Shown in pieces: positions 44,673 through 52,238 of a stretch of DNA of 64,000 bases; positions within the stretch are counted from its first letter, which is position 1; the number at the start of each line of letters is the position of its first letter. The translations under genes were made by a program, and so were the position numbers. Source of the stretch: UBA2988 sp965237965 (lineage in GTDB: Bacteria; Gemmatimonadota; Gemmatimonadetes; Longimicrobiales; Gaopeijiaceae); assembly GCA_965237965.1 (NCBI GenBank), contig CBDEGT010000001.1:186001-250000 (forward strand), written 5' to 3'. The notes below the pieces were generated by a model. It was not told the DNA's origin. It saw only the letters and a list, made by a program, of their open reading frames with translations, and did no database searches.

Positions 44673-44911
44673 TCCAAGACAGGAAGTAGGGTCGGGGATA
44701 TGAAGAGACGCAGGGAACGGGCCTGACCCGGAACTCTCGTGAGATGGCCTGCCGATTCCAGGCGTAGAATCATGTCGTGCACCGTTGGCGGTGTCGCCCC
44801 GAAGTGGCGCTGTAGATCCGCCTCAGCCGGTGGCCGGCCGTTTATCACTGTGTACGCGTGGATGAACGCGAGGTATTGACCTTGCCGCGCAGTGAAGCTC
44901 GCTTCGGTCAT
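44669..44911 (-). CDS. LexA-type winged-helix DNA-binding protein (stand-alone)
   Basis: An 80-residue protein matching the LexA N-terminal DNA-binding domain: FTARQGQYLAFIHAYTVING, GRPPAEADLQRHFGATPPTV as the helix-turn-helix, and MILRLESAGHLTRVPGQARS as the wing. There is no autoprotease domain (no AlaGly site, no Ser/Lys pair). It is probably a small transcription regulator of its own operon. ATG start at 44911 with a weak AAGG upstream. Confidence 0.72.
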   Translation of the reverse strand: MTEASFTARQGQYLAFIHAYTVINGRPPAEADLQRHFGATPPTVHDMILRLESAGHLTRVPGQARSLRLFISPTLLPVLE

Positions 44912-45281
44912 CGCCTTGATCGATTTTTTTCCGTCGCCTTCAACCGCATCCGCGGACCTCGCTCTCCACGAGTCGATAGGCTCAGCACTGTTCCAGCTGG
45001 CGTAGTGCTGTATCGAGCCAATGGTTCATTCCATCGCCATAGGATCGCCTGCGTCGACCTCGCCTCGGCCAAACGAGGGCGGCTACCCTAAGAGCCTGTC
45101 GGCCCCGTTCAACCCGTGGGCACTGTCGTCCAAATGAGGGTCGGAGGTTCCCGCCGGCGAGATACCGACGAACCGACCTCATCGCATTCTGAGATGACTA
45201 GCGCCTCGGGGAAAGGTAACCGATTGGCGTGGATCACTGGGCTGTCTCCCCATCCTTCGGAAACGCCGTCAGATGAAGCGC
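44912..45281. other. 370-base stretch without a supported gene
   Basis: Between the winged-helix gene and the frameshifted gene to its right. It contains an A/T-run (GATCGATTTTTTTCC near 44918-44932) just upstream of the winged-helix start on the minus strand. Frames here are short and lack family resemblance or ribosome-binding sites. Nothing further seen. Confidence 0.5.
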
Positions 45282-45804
45282 CTACTCCGTCGGCGACCAA
45301 GCCCAGTCGTCTGACGTCGGCTCCAGCTCTTTTGCTTCGGCCGGCGCTTTCCTCATGGGTGCAGATGGCTGCCAAGAGGTGAGGTCCTGCACTACGTCCT
45401 CATAAAACTCGGCAAGCAGCGCCATGTATCCGTCCACGAAGCCCGGCTTGCGGGATGTAGGCTTGCGACCGTGGGGCATCGCCACACGGCGCTTGATTAC
45501 GAACCGATACGGCTCCGCCCTCTCCCCACCGAGAAGGACGCCTCGTTCCCCGCGGACGGAGTCGAGGGTGGCGGAGGTAGGTACTCGCGCGTTCTTCGCA
45601 TACGCCTCGACAACCACCTCCCCATCCGCATCGGCGAGTTGGCTGACAATCCATCCGATACGGCTGGTCGACGATGTCTCCCTCTCTCAGGTAACTGGCC
45701 ATGCCGTTGTGATGATAGTCGGCACCGAGATCCAACCAGACCGGGCCCTTGGGCTTGGTTTTCCGCGGCGGAGTGGCCTTGTTCGTTACAGTAACCATCC
45801 CCAC
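45282..45804 (-). pseudogene. Hypothetical protein gene split by a frameshift
   Basis: From a GTG at 45804 (or ATG 45798) the first frame encodes a basic N-terminus then PVWLDLGADYHHNGMASYL and REGDIVDQP, and then loses protein-like character. A second frame, which reads RIGWIVSQLADADGEVVVEA and YAKNARVPTSATLDSVRGER, continues to the stop at 45282 (SWQPSAPMRKAPAEAKELEP). The two halves join within about 10 codons near 45668, giving one ~170-residue protein. No family recognised. A palindrome overlaps its start. Confidence 0.6.
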
Positions 45805-45820
45805 ATAATATAGGGGATGG
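45795..45820. promoter_or_regulatory. Inverted repeat overlapping a start codon (operator candidate)
   Basis: CCATCCCC (45795-45802) and GGGGATGG (45813-45820) are perfect 8-base inverted arms around an A/T spacer ACATAATATA. It covers the proposed minus-strand start at 45804 and a TATATTAT-like -10 element. A dimeric repressor site is plausible. Confidence 0.5.
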
Positions 45821-45952
45821 AGGCGGATATCAATGGATGTTGTGAGCAGAGTGCGTTGCTAGTCTATGCTCGTAACTTACTGTTATCACAATCATTTATG
45901 GACTTAACTGGACGATACTGCACACCGGTCCAGATAATCTGCCCATTCCTGG

Positions 45953-46060
45953 GTCGTGCGTGGCTGCCCGAGCACCCGGCACGCTCTCCTCTCCGATGCC
46001 CCGAGCTGCTGACGTACACGCACCGCACAACGTCGTCGGCGCTCGGGGCTCAGAAGTTTC
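45953..46060 (-). pseudogene. IS3-family OrfB, N-terminal fragment
   Basis: The minus strand encodes LLSPERRRRCAVRVRQQLGA then SERRACRVLGQPRTTQ, the start of an IS3 OrfB, and then diverges abruptly at about 45953. The same ~70 bases recur at 48473-48546, where OrfB continues properly, so this copy was truncated by recombination or deletion. It follows OrfA copy 1. Confidence 0.75.
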
Positions 46061-46346
46061 CCTCGGCCGCTTCCTCCAGGATCAGCTTGTCCAGTGTCAA
46101 GTCCGCCACTGCTCGCTTCAGGCGCCCGTTCTCGCGCTCGAGCTCCTTCAGGCGCCGTGCCTGGCTCACCTTCATCCCGCCGTACTCCCGCCTCCACCCG
46201 TAGTACGTCTGCTCGGTGATGCCGAGCTCCCGGCTCATCAGCTTCACGGATTTGCCGCGGGCCAGACCCACCTCTGCCTCCCGCAGTGCAGTGATGACGC
46301 GCGCCTCTCTCCCACCCCGAGCCGCTGACGTGCATGCACCACACAC
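46050..46346 (-). pseudogene. IS3-family OrfA, copy 1 (N-terminus replaced)
   Basis: Encodes the helix-turn-helix and leucine-zipper protein of IS3 transposases: ITALREAEVGLARGKSVKLM, SRELGITEQTYYGWRREYGG, then ERENGRLKRAVADLTLDKLI and LEEAAEGNF. Its first ~15 residues do not match OrfA; instead they are OrfB-derived sequence from copy 2, so the two copies are fused head to tail. Not expected to be functional. Confidence 0.8.
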
Positions 46347-46365
46347 CTCCGTCGGCGCTCGGGGC

Positions 46366-46644
46366 TCAGAAGTTTCCCTTGGCCGCTTCCTCCAGGATCA
46401 GCTTGTCCACCGTCAGGTTCGCCACCGCCCGCTTCAGGTGTGCGTTCTCTCGCTCCAGTTCCTTGAACTTGCGCGCCTGATCCACCCCCATTCCCCCAAA
46501 TTCCTTCCGCCACCGGTAGTACGTCTGCTCGCTGATCCCGAGCTCACGGCTCACCATCGCTGCCGTCTTCCCCCTCGCCAGCCCAACTTCAGCCTCTCTC
46601 AGTGCCGTAATGATCTGCTCCGGCGTGTGCCGTCTCCTCCCCAT
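46366..46644 (-). CDS. IS3-family OrfA, copy 2 (full length)
   Basis: A 92-residue OrfA with a normal start, MGRRRHTPEQIITALREAEV, the recognition helix ISEQTYYRWRKEFGG and the zipper ERENAHLKRAVANLTVDKLI. A GGGAGG site precedes the ATG. Its OrfB is truncated after about 15 codons, so the transposase cannot be made from this copy. The left terminus of the element is about 60-70 bases upstream. Confidence 0.85.
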   Translation of the reverse strand: MGRRRHTPEQIITALREAEVGLARGKTAAMVSRELGISEQTYYRWRKEFGGMGVDQARKFKELERENAHLKRAVANLTVDKLILEEAAKGNF

Positions 46645-46704
46645 TGCTGACCTCCCTGTAGCTGCGACCAGATGCCCGATCCTAACATCCGCACTGGTCT
46701 CGTT

Positions 46705-46716
46705 TCAGGGGGTCAC
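46705..46716 (-). repeat. IS3 element left terminal end
   Basis: On the minus strand the element begins TGACCCCCTGAA, matching the TGACC-type ends of IS3/IS407-group elements and pairing loosely with TGACCTGCCCCC at the right end of the other copy (47673-47684). Confidence 0.55.
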
Positions 46717-46911
46717 GTCATGAGCGCTCGGTCGTAAAGCCTTAGGCCGGAAGGGGGGGCTAGAGCAGCCTCATAGCCCATTAGGCACTTTCGGGCGCAG
46801 TTTCATCTCTGCATCAATGGCGACCTCCCCCGGCTCACCAGGTGCCAAATGGCGCGACGGATAGAGGACTCCCCCAAAGCATTCGCGGTCTTGCGTCCAC
46901 GCTCGTACAGC

Positions 46912-47418
46912 TCAGAGACGCCCGTGGCGTGACTCGGCGAGAGCCTCTCGCGAACGGATTGCGGCCACCAACCCATCCGATACGGTTCCCGCCAAGGTGG
47001 GGTCGATAGGAGCACCTATTACGATGACTCTCTGTCCAACCGACACATCGTCTACGTTCCCCAACGACACCGTCCGTAAATCAAATCCGGCAACCCGCAC
47101 TATGGCAAAATCCTTAGCCCAGTCGACTTCGATTACGCCTTCGACGTCAAGCTCCTCTCCATTCTGGAACCGTACAATGGCTGACGTCGCTCCCTCGATT
47201 ACATGGGCAGCGGTGACGATCGTGCCGTCACCGGACGTGACAAAGCCACTCCCGTGTCCCTGTCCCCGGCCATCCGGGCCGAACGTCTCGATGATCACCG
47301 TGGCCGCGAGGGCTCCTTCTATGGCTGACTGGGCCAGCACCGGTTGACTAAGAGCAGCCAGCAAGATTGGAACACAAAGCCACATACTTTTCCGACAGGA
47401 CTGTAATGACGTAGTCAT
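46912..47418 (-). pseudogene. Secreted trypsin-like (S1C) serine protease, C-terminally truncated
   Basis: 168 residues from the ATG at 47418. A signal peptide (MWLCVPILLAALSQPVLAQS) leads into a DegP/HtrA-like protease domain: GHGSGFVTSGDGTIVTAAHV holds the catalytic His, DWAKDFAIVRV the Asp, and VSVGQRVIVIGAPIDPTLAG precedes the usual Ser loop. The GNSGGP nucleophile motif is missing; the frame ends at EALAESRHGRL. The break lies about 200 bases from the IS3 left end, so insertion and deletion probably removed the rest. Confidence 0.78.
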
Positions 47419-47672
47419 GTGTGTATTTGTGACCTCCTCGATGTCTCTGGTACTGCTCCCAGGGTATGCAGAAAGCCGGTCGGCCGGTTCATCGAACGTA
47501 GGCGTCACTTCCGAGTTGGAACGTGGCCTCTCTCCCTCCAACAGTAAAGCCGCTCTCGAAGAAACCGTCAACGATTATTTCCGTCGGTGGCAGGGAGTCC
47601 TGCCGAGCGCCCCGCCTCGGAGAAGCGGCGGATGATGGAGGCGATGGGCTCCACGGTCCGAATTCCCGACAC

Positions 47673-48546
47673 TGACCTGCCCCCAAAGAGCGGTACCACA
47701 TCCTATGTTAGTCCCAGCACCTGTGGAGGGCCGTGAAGGACGGGCATCCTCAGGAACCAGGGCGACGGCTTAATCGCCTCAGGAGCCGGGGGAAAGCCGC
47801 CGCAGGCGCTGTGGGGTCGGACGGTATTGTACTCGCGCCTCCATTGCTCGACCAGCACGGCCGCCTCCGCCAACGAGCAGAAGATCTCCCCGTTCAACAG
47901 CTCGTCCCTGAGCTTGCCGTTGAAGCTCTCGTTGTAGCCGTTCTCCCACGGGCTGCCCGGCTCGATAAAGAGCGTCTCGACGCCCACGCGCCCCAACCAC
48001 CGCCGCACGAGCTTCGCGGTGAACTCCGGTCCGGTGTCCGACCTCAGATGCTCGGGAGGCCCGTGTCGGACGAACAGATCGGCCAGCACCTCGAGCACGT
48101 CGTGCGAGCGGATCTTGCGAGCCACCTCCCTCGTGTGCTCGTCCAGCACTGTCAGCAGCTTCAGCGCACGCCCGTCGTGCGTCCTCGAGGCCACGAAGTC
48201 GTACGACCAGACGTGGCCCCGATACAGCGGCCTCAGCCGGATGCACGATCCGTCGTTGAGCCACAGCCGACCTCGCTTCGGCTGCCGCTCCGGCACCTTC
48301 AGCCCCTCCTGCCTCCAGATCCGCTCCACCCGCTTGTGCTTCACCCCCCAGCCCTCGATGCGGAGCATGTCCGTGACGCGTCGGTAGCCGTAGCGGCCGA
48401 ATCGACTCGCGAGTCGCACGATATCACCTCGGAGCGCCCCCTCGTCACTCGCCACTTTCCTCGCCCGGCTCTGGGTCGTGCGTGGCTGCCCGAGCACCCG
48501 GCACGCTGTCCTCTCCGACGCCCCGAGCTGCTGACGTACACGCACG
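47673..48546 (-). mobile_element. IS3-family element, right part with nearly complete OrfB
   Basis: OrfB runs on the minus strand from about 48546 to the stop at 47703 and has the integrase core: RYGYRRVTDMLRIEGWGVKH, VWSYDFVASRTHDGRALKLL (first Asp), HLRSDTGPEFTAKLVRRWL (second Asp) and GSPWENGYNESFNGKLRDEL (Glu). The right terminus TGACCTGCCCCC is at 47673-47684. OrfA and the left end are missing; at about 48546 the sequence switches into an IS5-type transposase. The frame reads on into that fragment, making a chimeric ORF. Confidence 0.85.
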
Positions 48547-48937
48547 TCTCGTCCGGCAGCGGACCCGTCAAACGCAGCCCCGCGAACCGCCGCACCGACT
48601 CGATCTCGTACAGCATGTCCTCCATCCCCGGGTCGCTCAGGTTGTAGAACAGCTGCACGCAGTGAATCCTCAGCATCGCCGCCAACGGGTACGGCTGCCG
48701 CCCCCGCCCCGCCTTCGGATACAACGGCCGAATCCGCGCCTCCAGACGCTCCCACGGAATCAGCGCCTCCATCCGCTCCAGAAACAGCTCCCGCCGCGTC
48801 CGCCGCTTCTTCCCCTCGTACTCCACATCCGCGAACGTCACCTGCTCCATCGTCCGCCTCCCCGATCGTCCCGCTCAGCCCTTGAACTCCCGCCCCGTAA
48901 ATCTAATGTCCCAGGGACCGACTTATTCAGAGTATTC
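48541..48937 (-). mobile_element. IS5-family element, left part with transposase N-terminus
   Basis: The transposase starts at the ATG at 48850 with the DUF772-type N-terminus: EALIPWERLEARIRPLYPKA, GRGRQPYPLAAMLRIHCVQL, FYNLSDPGMEDMLYEIESVR and RFAGLRLTGPLPDET, then is cut off by the IS3 fragment at about 48541. The left end reads ACTCTGAATAAGTCGGTCCC on the minus strand near 48925, typical of IS5-like termini, and abuts the stop codon of the radical SAM gene. Confidence 0.8.
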
Positions 48938-50380
48938 CTAGCTTTCCAATCCTTTTACCGTCGCCACAGAGCCGAACTGACTCTCGGTCGGCTCAGCGCA
49001 GCAGAACCACGCTTCAGTCAGATGCGGCGGTCTAGCACTTCGACGGCTGTATCGGGATTGGTCTACGGTCGGCTGGCCGAAAACGGTCGAAAGGGTAAGC
49101 TCCTTGATCCGGTTGAAGGTCGTCGCCGGGTCTTCACCGGAGCTGGTCGCTTCTTCAGCGACTCGCGCGACCTCCCGTTGTAGCGTGTCCACACGGGGAT
49201 CCGGATGCTGCCACGTGTACACGAAGTCCTCCTGAACCAGGCTCCCCACGTGAGGTTGGATCTGCGGAATGTCAAGGAGCCATGAGCCTGGAGGCAGAAG
49301 GAGCCTGATGGAGTACTGTACAGGATCGAGGTGATAGACCAAATCGTGGTCCTGCACGAACTCGAGCAGTTCCAAATACCCCGACAGCGTTGTCCAAGGC
49401 GTGAAAGGCAGCAGCGAGGGGCGAAGCGCTACGTCGGCGGCTCGAGTAATCTCCAGGGCAGCGCCCACGTCACCGCGGGTGTGACCCTTGTCGAGATACC
49501 GGAGAATACGGTTGTCCACACTCTCCACAGCGGACAGAACGAAGACGCACCCCAGCGCTGCGAGCTCCATGACCGCGTCACGATGCTGGATCAGGTGCTC
49601 GATCTTAGCCGTGAAGTCGAAGCTCAGCTCTGGGTGGCGGTTACGCATCTCCCGAACAATCCCGAGTGAGTGCTTCACACCGTTCAGGAAATCTGGGTCA
49701 CCAAAGTTGATGTGCTGTGCACCCATGTGCACAAGGTTGTCGATATCTGCCAGCACGACCTCCCGCTGAACTATTCGAAGCCTCCCCTCATAGACAGCGG
49801 GGATCGGGCAGTGGCGGCACCGGTGAGCACAACCGCGGCTCGCTTCGACATGTCCCACAAGCCGGAGCTCTCCCTCGGAGGTCCTCAGGCGGGCATACTT
49901 CTCCAGGGGAGGTAGTAAATGTCGCGCTGGTGGGAGAAACTGTTGTCGAGACAGGTTGGGCGGACCGCGCAGCTCCGCGAGAGAGACGCCTCCGGGGCGG
50001 GGCGGCCCATTTTTCGCCAAGCGGTCGACGTGCTGAGTGAGCGGCGTCTCAAATTCACCGCCGATCACGCTGTCGGCTACGCCGTCGAGGAGGTAGTCCT
50101 CGTTAAGAGAAGCGTAGAGCCCGAAGTAGCAGATGTGGCACTGCGGATTCAGCCTCCGGACCAGCTCACCGGCTTTGACGCCGAGTCGGATCGCCGTGTG
50201 CATGGGAGTCGAGATCCCCACAAAGTCGGCTCGGCGGACCTTGCCCTCGTCGAGAACCTCCACGGCGAGGTCCAGGCATTCCACCTGATGGCGGCCTCCA
50301 GCGAGTAAGTGGGCGCCAGCGGACGCCACTCCGAACGGCTGATGGCCGAGCTCATAACAGGAGATGAGGAGCACGTTCAT
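48938..50380 (-). CDS. B12-type radical SAM protein with CCAEP C-terminal tail
   Basis: 480 residues from the ATG at 50380 (a GTG at 50407 is possible). The N-terminal ~130 residues form a Rossmann-like cobalamin-binding-type domain (MNVLLISCYELGHQPFG ... ADFVGISTPMHTAIRLGVKA), without a clear DxHxxG. The radical SAM core has CAHRCRHC (Cys184, 188, 191) in VEASRGCAHRCRHCPIP, then INFGDPDFLNG and FVLSAVESVDN. The C-terminus carries FCCAEP at residues 459-464, matching my recollection of a CUAEP/CCAEP-tail radical SAM (seleno)protein family in which the first or second Cys can be selenocysteine. It is divergent from two TenA-like genes. Reaction unknown. Confidence 0.85.
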   Translation of the reverse strand: MNVLLISCYELGHQPFGVASAGAHLLAGGRHQVECLDLAVEVLDEGKVRRADFVGISTPMHTAIRLGVKAGELVRRLNPQCHICYFGLYASLNEDYLLDGVADSVIGGEFETPLTQHVDRLAKNGPPRPGGVSLAELRGPPNLSRQQFLPPARHLLPPLEKYARLRTSEGELRLVGHVEASRGCAHRCRHCPIPAVYEGRLRIVQREVVLADIDNLVHMGAQHINFGDPDFLNGVKHSLGIVREMRNRHPELSFDFTAKIEHLIQHRDAVMELAALGCVFVLSAVESVDNRILRYLDKGHTRGDVGAALEITRAADVALRPSLLPFTPWTTLSGYLELLEFVQDHDLVYHLDPVQYSIRLLLPPGSWLLDIPQIQPHVGSLVQEDFVYTWQHPDPRVDTLQREVARVAEEATSSGEDPATTFNRIKELTLSTVFGQPTVDQSRYSRRSARPPHLTEAWFCCAEPTESQFGSVATVKGLES

Positions 50381-50710
50381 TGCCGAGGATGCCTCATGGT
50401 GGTACACAATGACCCGCTTCGATCGTCAGATTTACGTAGGCGTCCGACGTAGGGGGACGCCCGGTTAGCTGTCGCCTGCCGGTCCCGCGGTCCGAGGCGA
50501 CCTCAGAACCGCCCGTTAGAACCAATGAGTCCTAGCGGTCAGCGGTCATTTCGGATGCTTCAACAGCGGGGATGTTAATCAAGAATAATGCTTCCTCTCA
50601 GCAATGTACCTTCTAGAACTGACGATGGGCAGGGGAAGGTGCTCGGGATCGACCCGCTGTCTGGCGGGCGCCGGGTCTCCAACTCTTGTCTATCCTGAGG
50701 GAGGCCGTAG
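50381..50710. other. Divergent intergenic region between the radical SAM and TenA-like genes
   Basis: 330 bases without a gene. It contains a hairpin, GGCGTCC (50439-50445) with GGACGCC (50455-50461) and a nine-base loop, 59 bases or more from the radical SAM start, and an A/T-richer patch (AATCAAGAATAATGC near 50577) suitable for promoters. No cobalamin, TPP or SAM riboswitch core could be recognised. Confidence 0.55.
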
Positions 50711-51313
50711 GTGAAAGAGTTTGCGGACTCGCGTCTTGCCTTGGGCGCTGGGGAACTCTGGGATCTCGGTACACGCGCGGCGTTCCTGAACGCGGTCGGC
50801 GACGGCTCGCTGCCCGAGGATGCGTTCAGCCGCTGGCTCGTGCAGGACTACCTGTTCGTGAGAGGCTTTGCCGCCTTCCTGTCCCTGACGGTCGCGAAGA
50901 CGCCCAGGCCGGGACAGAGCGCCTTGATCGCGGGCCTCTCGGCCCTCGACGTGGAGCTCGATTGGTTCGAGGCGCATGCCCAGGCCAGGTCCCTCGATTT
51001 GGGCGCCGATCTCCACCCAGCGTGTCAGCGCTACGTCGACTTTCTGATCACCGCGGGCTACTCCGAGCCGTTCCAGGTGCTGTTGGCACTCCTCTACGGC
51101 GTCGAGGTGGCCTATACGGTCGCGTGGGGTCGTCTCGAGGTCCGGGGGCCGTACGCCGAGTTTATCGCCCGGTGGACCCATGAAGAGTTCCAAGCCTACG
51201 TGCGCGTCCTGTCGAGGCTCGTGGACGAGCATCCCCATCCCCGTCAGCAAGCGATGTTCAACGAGGTGATGCGCCATGAGCGGGATTTTTGGCGCATGAC
51301 TTGGGAAGGCTGA
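50711..51313 (+). CDS. TenA/PqqC-like helical protein lacking the catalytic cysteine
   Basis: A 200-residue protein of the TenA (thiaminase II)/heme-oxygenase-like fold. It keeps the conserved aspartate (WLVQDYLFV, Asp46), the Tyr in VEVAYTVAWG (Tyr135) and the C-terminal Glu (MRHERDFWRM), but where TenA has a nucleophilic Cys this protein has Val131. It is therefore unlikely to be a thiaminase; such variants can be metal-dependent oxidases or binding partners. GTG start with GAGGGAGG upstream. The next TenA-like gene follows after seven bases. Confidence 0.8.
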   Translation: MKEFADSRLALGAGELWDLGTRAAFLNAVGDGSLPEDAFSRWLVQDYLFVRGFAAFLSLTVAKTPRPGQSALIAGLSALDVELDWFEAHAQARSLDLGADLHPACQRYVDFLITAGYSEPFQVLLALLYGVEVAYTVAWGRLEVRGPYAEFIARWTHEEFQAYVRVLSRLVDEHPHPRQQAMFNEVMRHERDFWRMTWEG

Positions 51314-51320
51314 ACCGATC

Positions 51321-51959
51321 ATGGCGACCGAACCGCTCCACAAGACCTTATGGCAGGGCAACCAGGCACTAGCCGAAGAATGTTTGGCCCATCCGTTCGT
51401 CCGCGGCTTGGGAGACGGTACCTTGGATCACGAGGTCTTCAAGCACTATCTGGCTCAGGACGCTTTCTTCCTGCAGGCCTTTTTCAGCGCCTACGCCTTG
51501 GGCGCCGTTCGAGCAGTGGAGAGATGGGAGGTCGTGCAGAGGCTCCATGGGCTCATGCGCGGCGTACTCGATGAGCTGAAGCTCCACGAAGGCTACGCTG
51601 AGAGTCTTGCAATCGATTTGGGCAACGTCCGACCCCATACGGCCACCCGCGCTTATACCGATTTCTTGCTTCGGACCGCGTGGACGGCCGAGGTCGGTCA
51701 GATTATGGCGGCGATGACCCCCTGCATGCGCCTCTATGCATACTTAGGACAGGAGTTGGCCCGAGAGGATCACTCCCAGAACCCCTATCGGGAGTGGATC
51801 GAGACCTACTCGAGCGATCAGTTCGAGGCGCTGGCAGTCGAGCTCGAGTCGCTGCTCGACGAGCTGGCCGAGGGCACGCACAGCGTCTCTCTGGCCTACC
51901 GTTACGCGATGCGCTGTGAGCTCGCCTTCTTCTCCGCCTCGCTCGACGAGGGGAGGTGA
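51321..51959 (+). CDS. TenA (thiaminase II) family protein with intact catalytic set
   Basis: A 212-residue TenA-family protein. The pattern HPFVRGLGDGTLDHEVFKHY and LAQDAFFLQAFFSAYALGAV matches the family; Asp47, Cys135, Tyr139 (TPCMRLYAYLG) and Glu200 (MRCELAFF) correspond to the thiaminase II residues. In thiamin salvage TenA hydrolyses aminopyrimidines, but here no thi genes are near and the neighbours are a second TenA-like protein and a CCAEP radical SAM enzyme, so its substrate may be the product or precursor of that enzyme. Confidence 0.87.
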   Translation: MATEPLHKTLWQGNQALAEECLAHPFVRGLGDGTLDHEVFKHYLAQDAFFLQAFFSAYALGAVRAVERWEVVQRLHGLMRGVLDELKLHEGYAESLAIDLGNVRPHTATRAYTDFLLRTAWTAEVGQIMAAMTPCMRLYAYLGQELAREDHSQNPYREWIETYSSDQFEALAVELESLLDELAEGTHSVSLAYRYAMRCELAFFSASLDEGR

Positions 51960-52079
51960 ACGGTAACTCCGCCGGATCGGCGAAATGTCTACGCTGGCGC
52001 GTCAGACGCGTTTTCGCCGCGTAGGGCATGTCTGGCCGGTCCGTAGGCTCACCACGTAGATCGTTCACGCAGGCGAACA

Positions 52080-52169
52080 AGCTCGAGTGGCGTTGCCTTT
52101 CTCCTGGTTGCTGTAGCTGCGGTCTTGGGCCTCACTGGTTGCGCGGCACCCGTGGGCCGGAAACGGTAG
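52080..52169 (+). pseudogene. Remnant of a lipoprotein signal peptide
   Basis: The frame at 52089 reads GVAFLLVAVAAVLGLTGCAA then PVGRKR and stop at 52167-52169: a lipoprotein signal with a lipobox but no start codon in frame and no mature domain. Probably debris between the TenA operon and the antiporter gene. Confidence 0.4.
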
Positions 52170-52238
52170 CCACCACTCTGAACGAGTCGCCAGGACCTTT
52201 ACCTAGCCAGAGGCCAGCTGTCCAAGACGGAAGTCCCC

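Noticed and set aside
50381..50710. TPP or cobalamin riboswitch controlling the TenA/radical SAM locus
   Set aside because: Neither the CUGAGA/ACCUGAUCUGG-type TPP core nor a B12-box could be found; only a simple hairpin is present.
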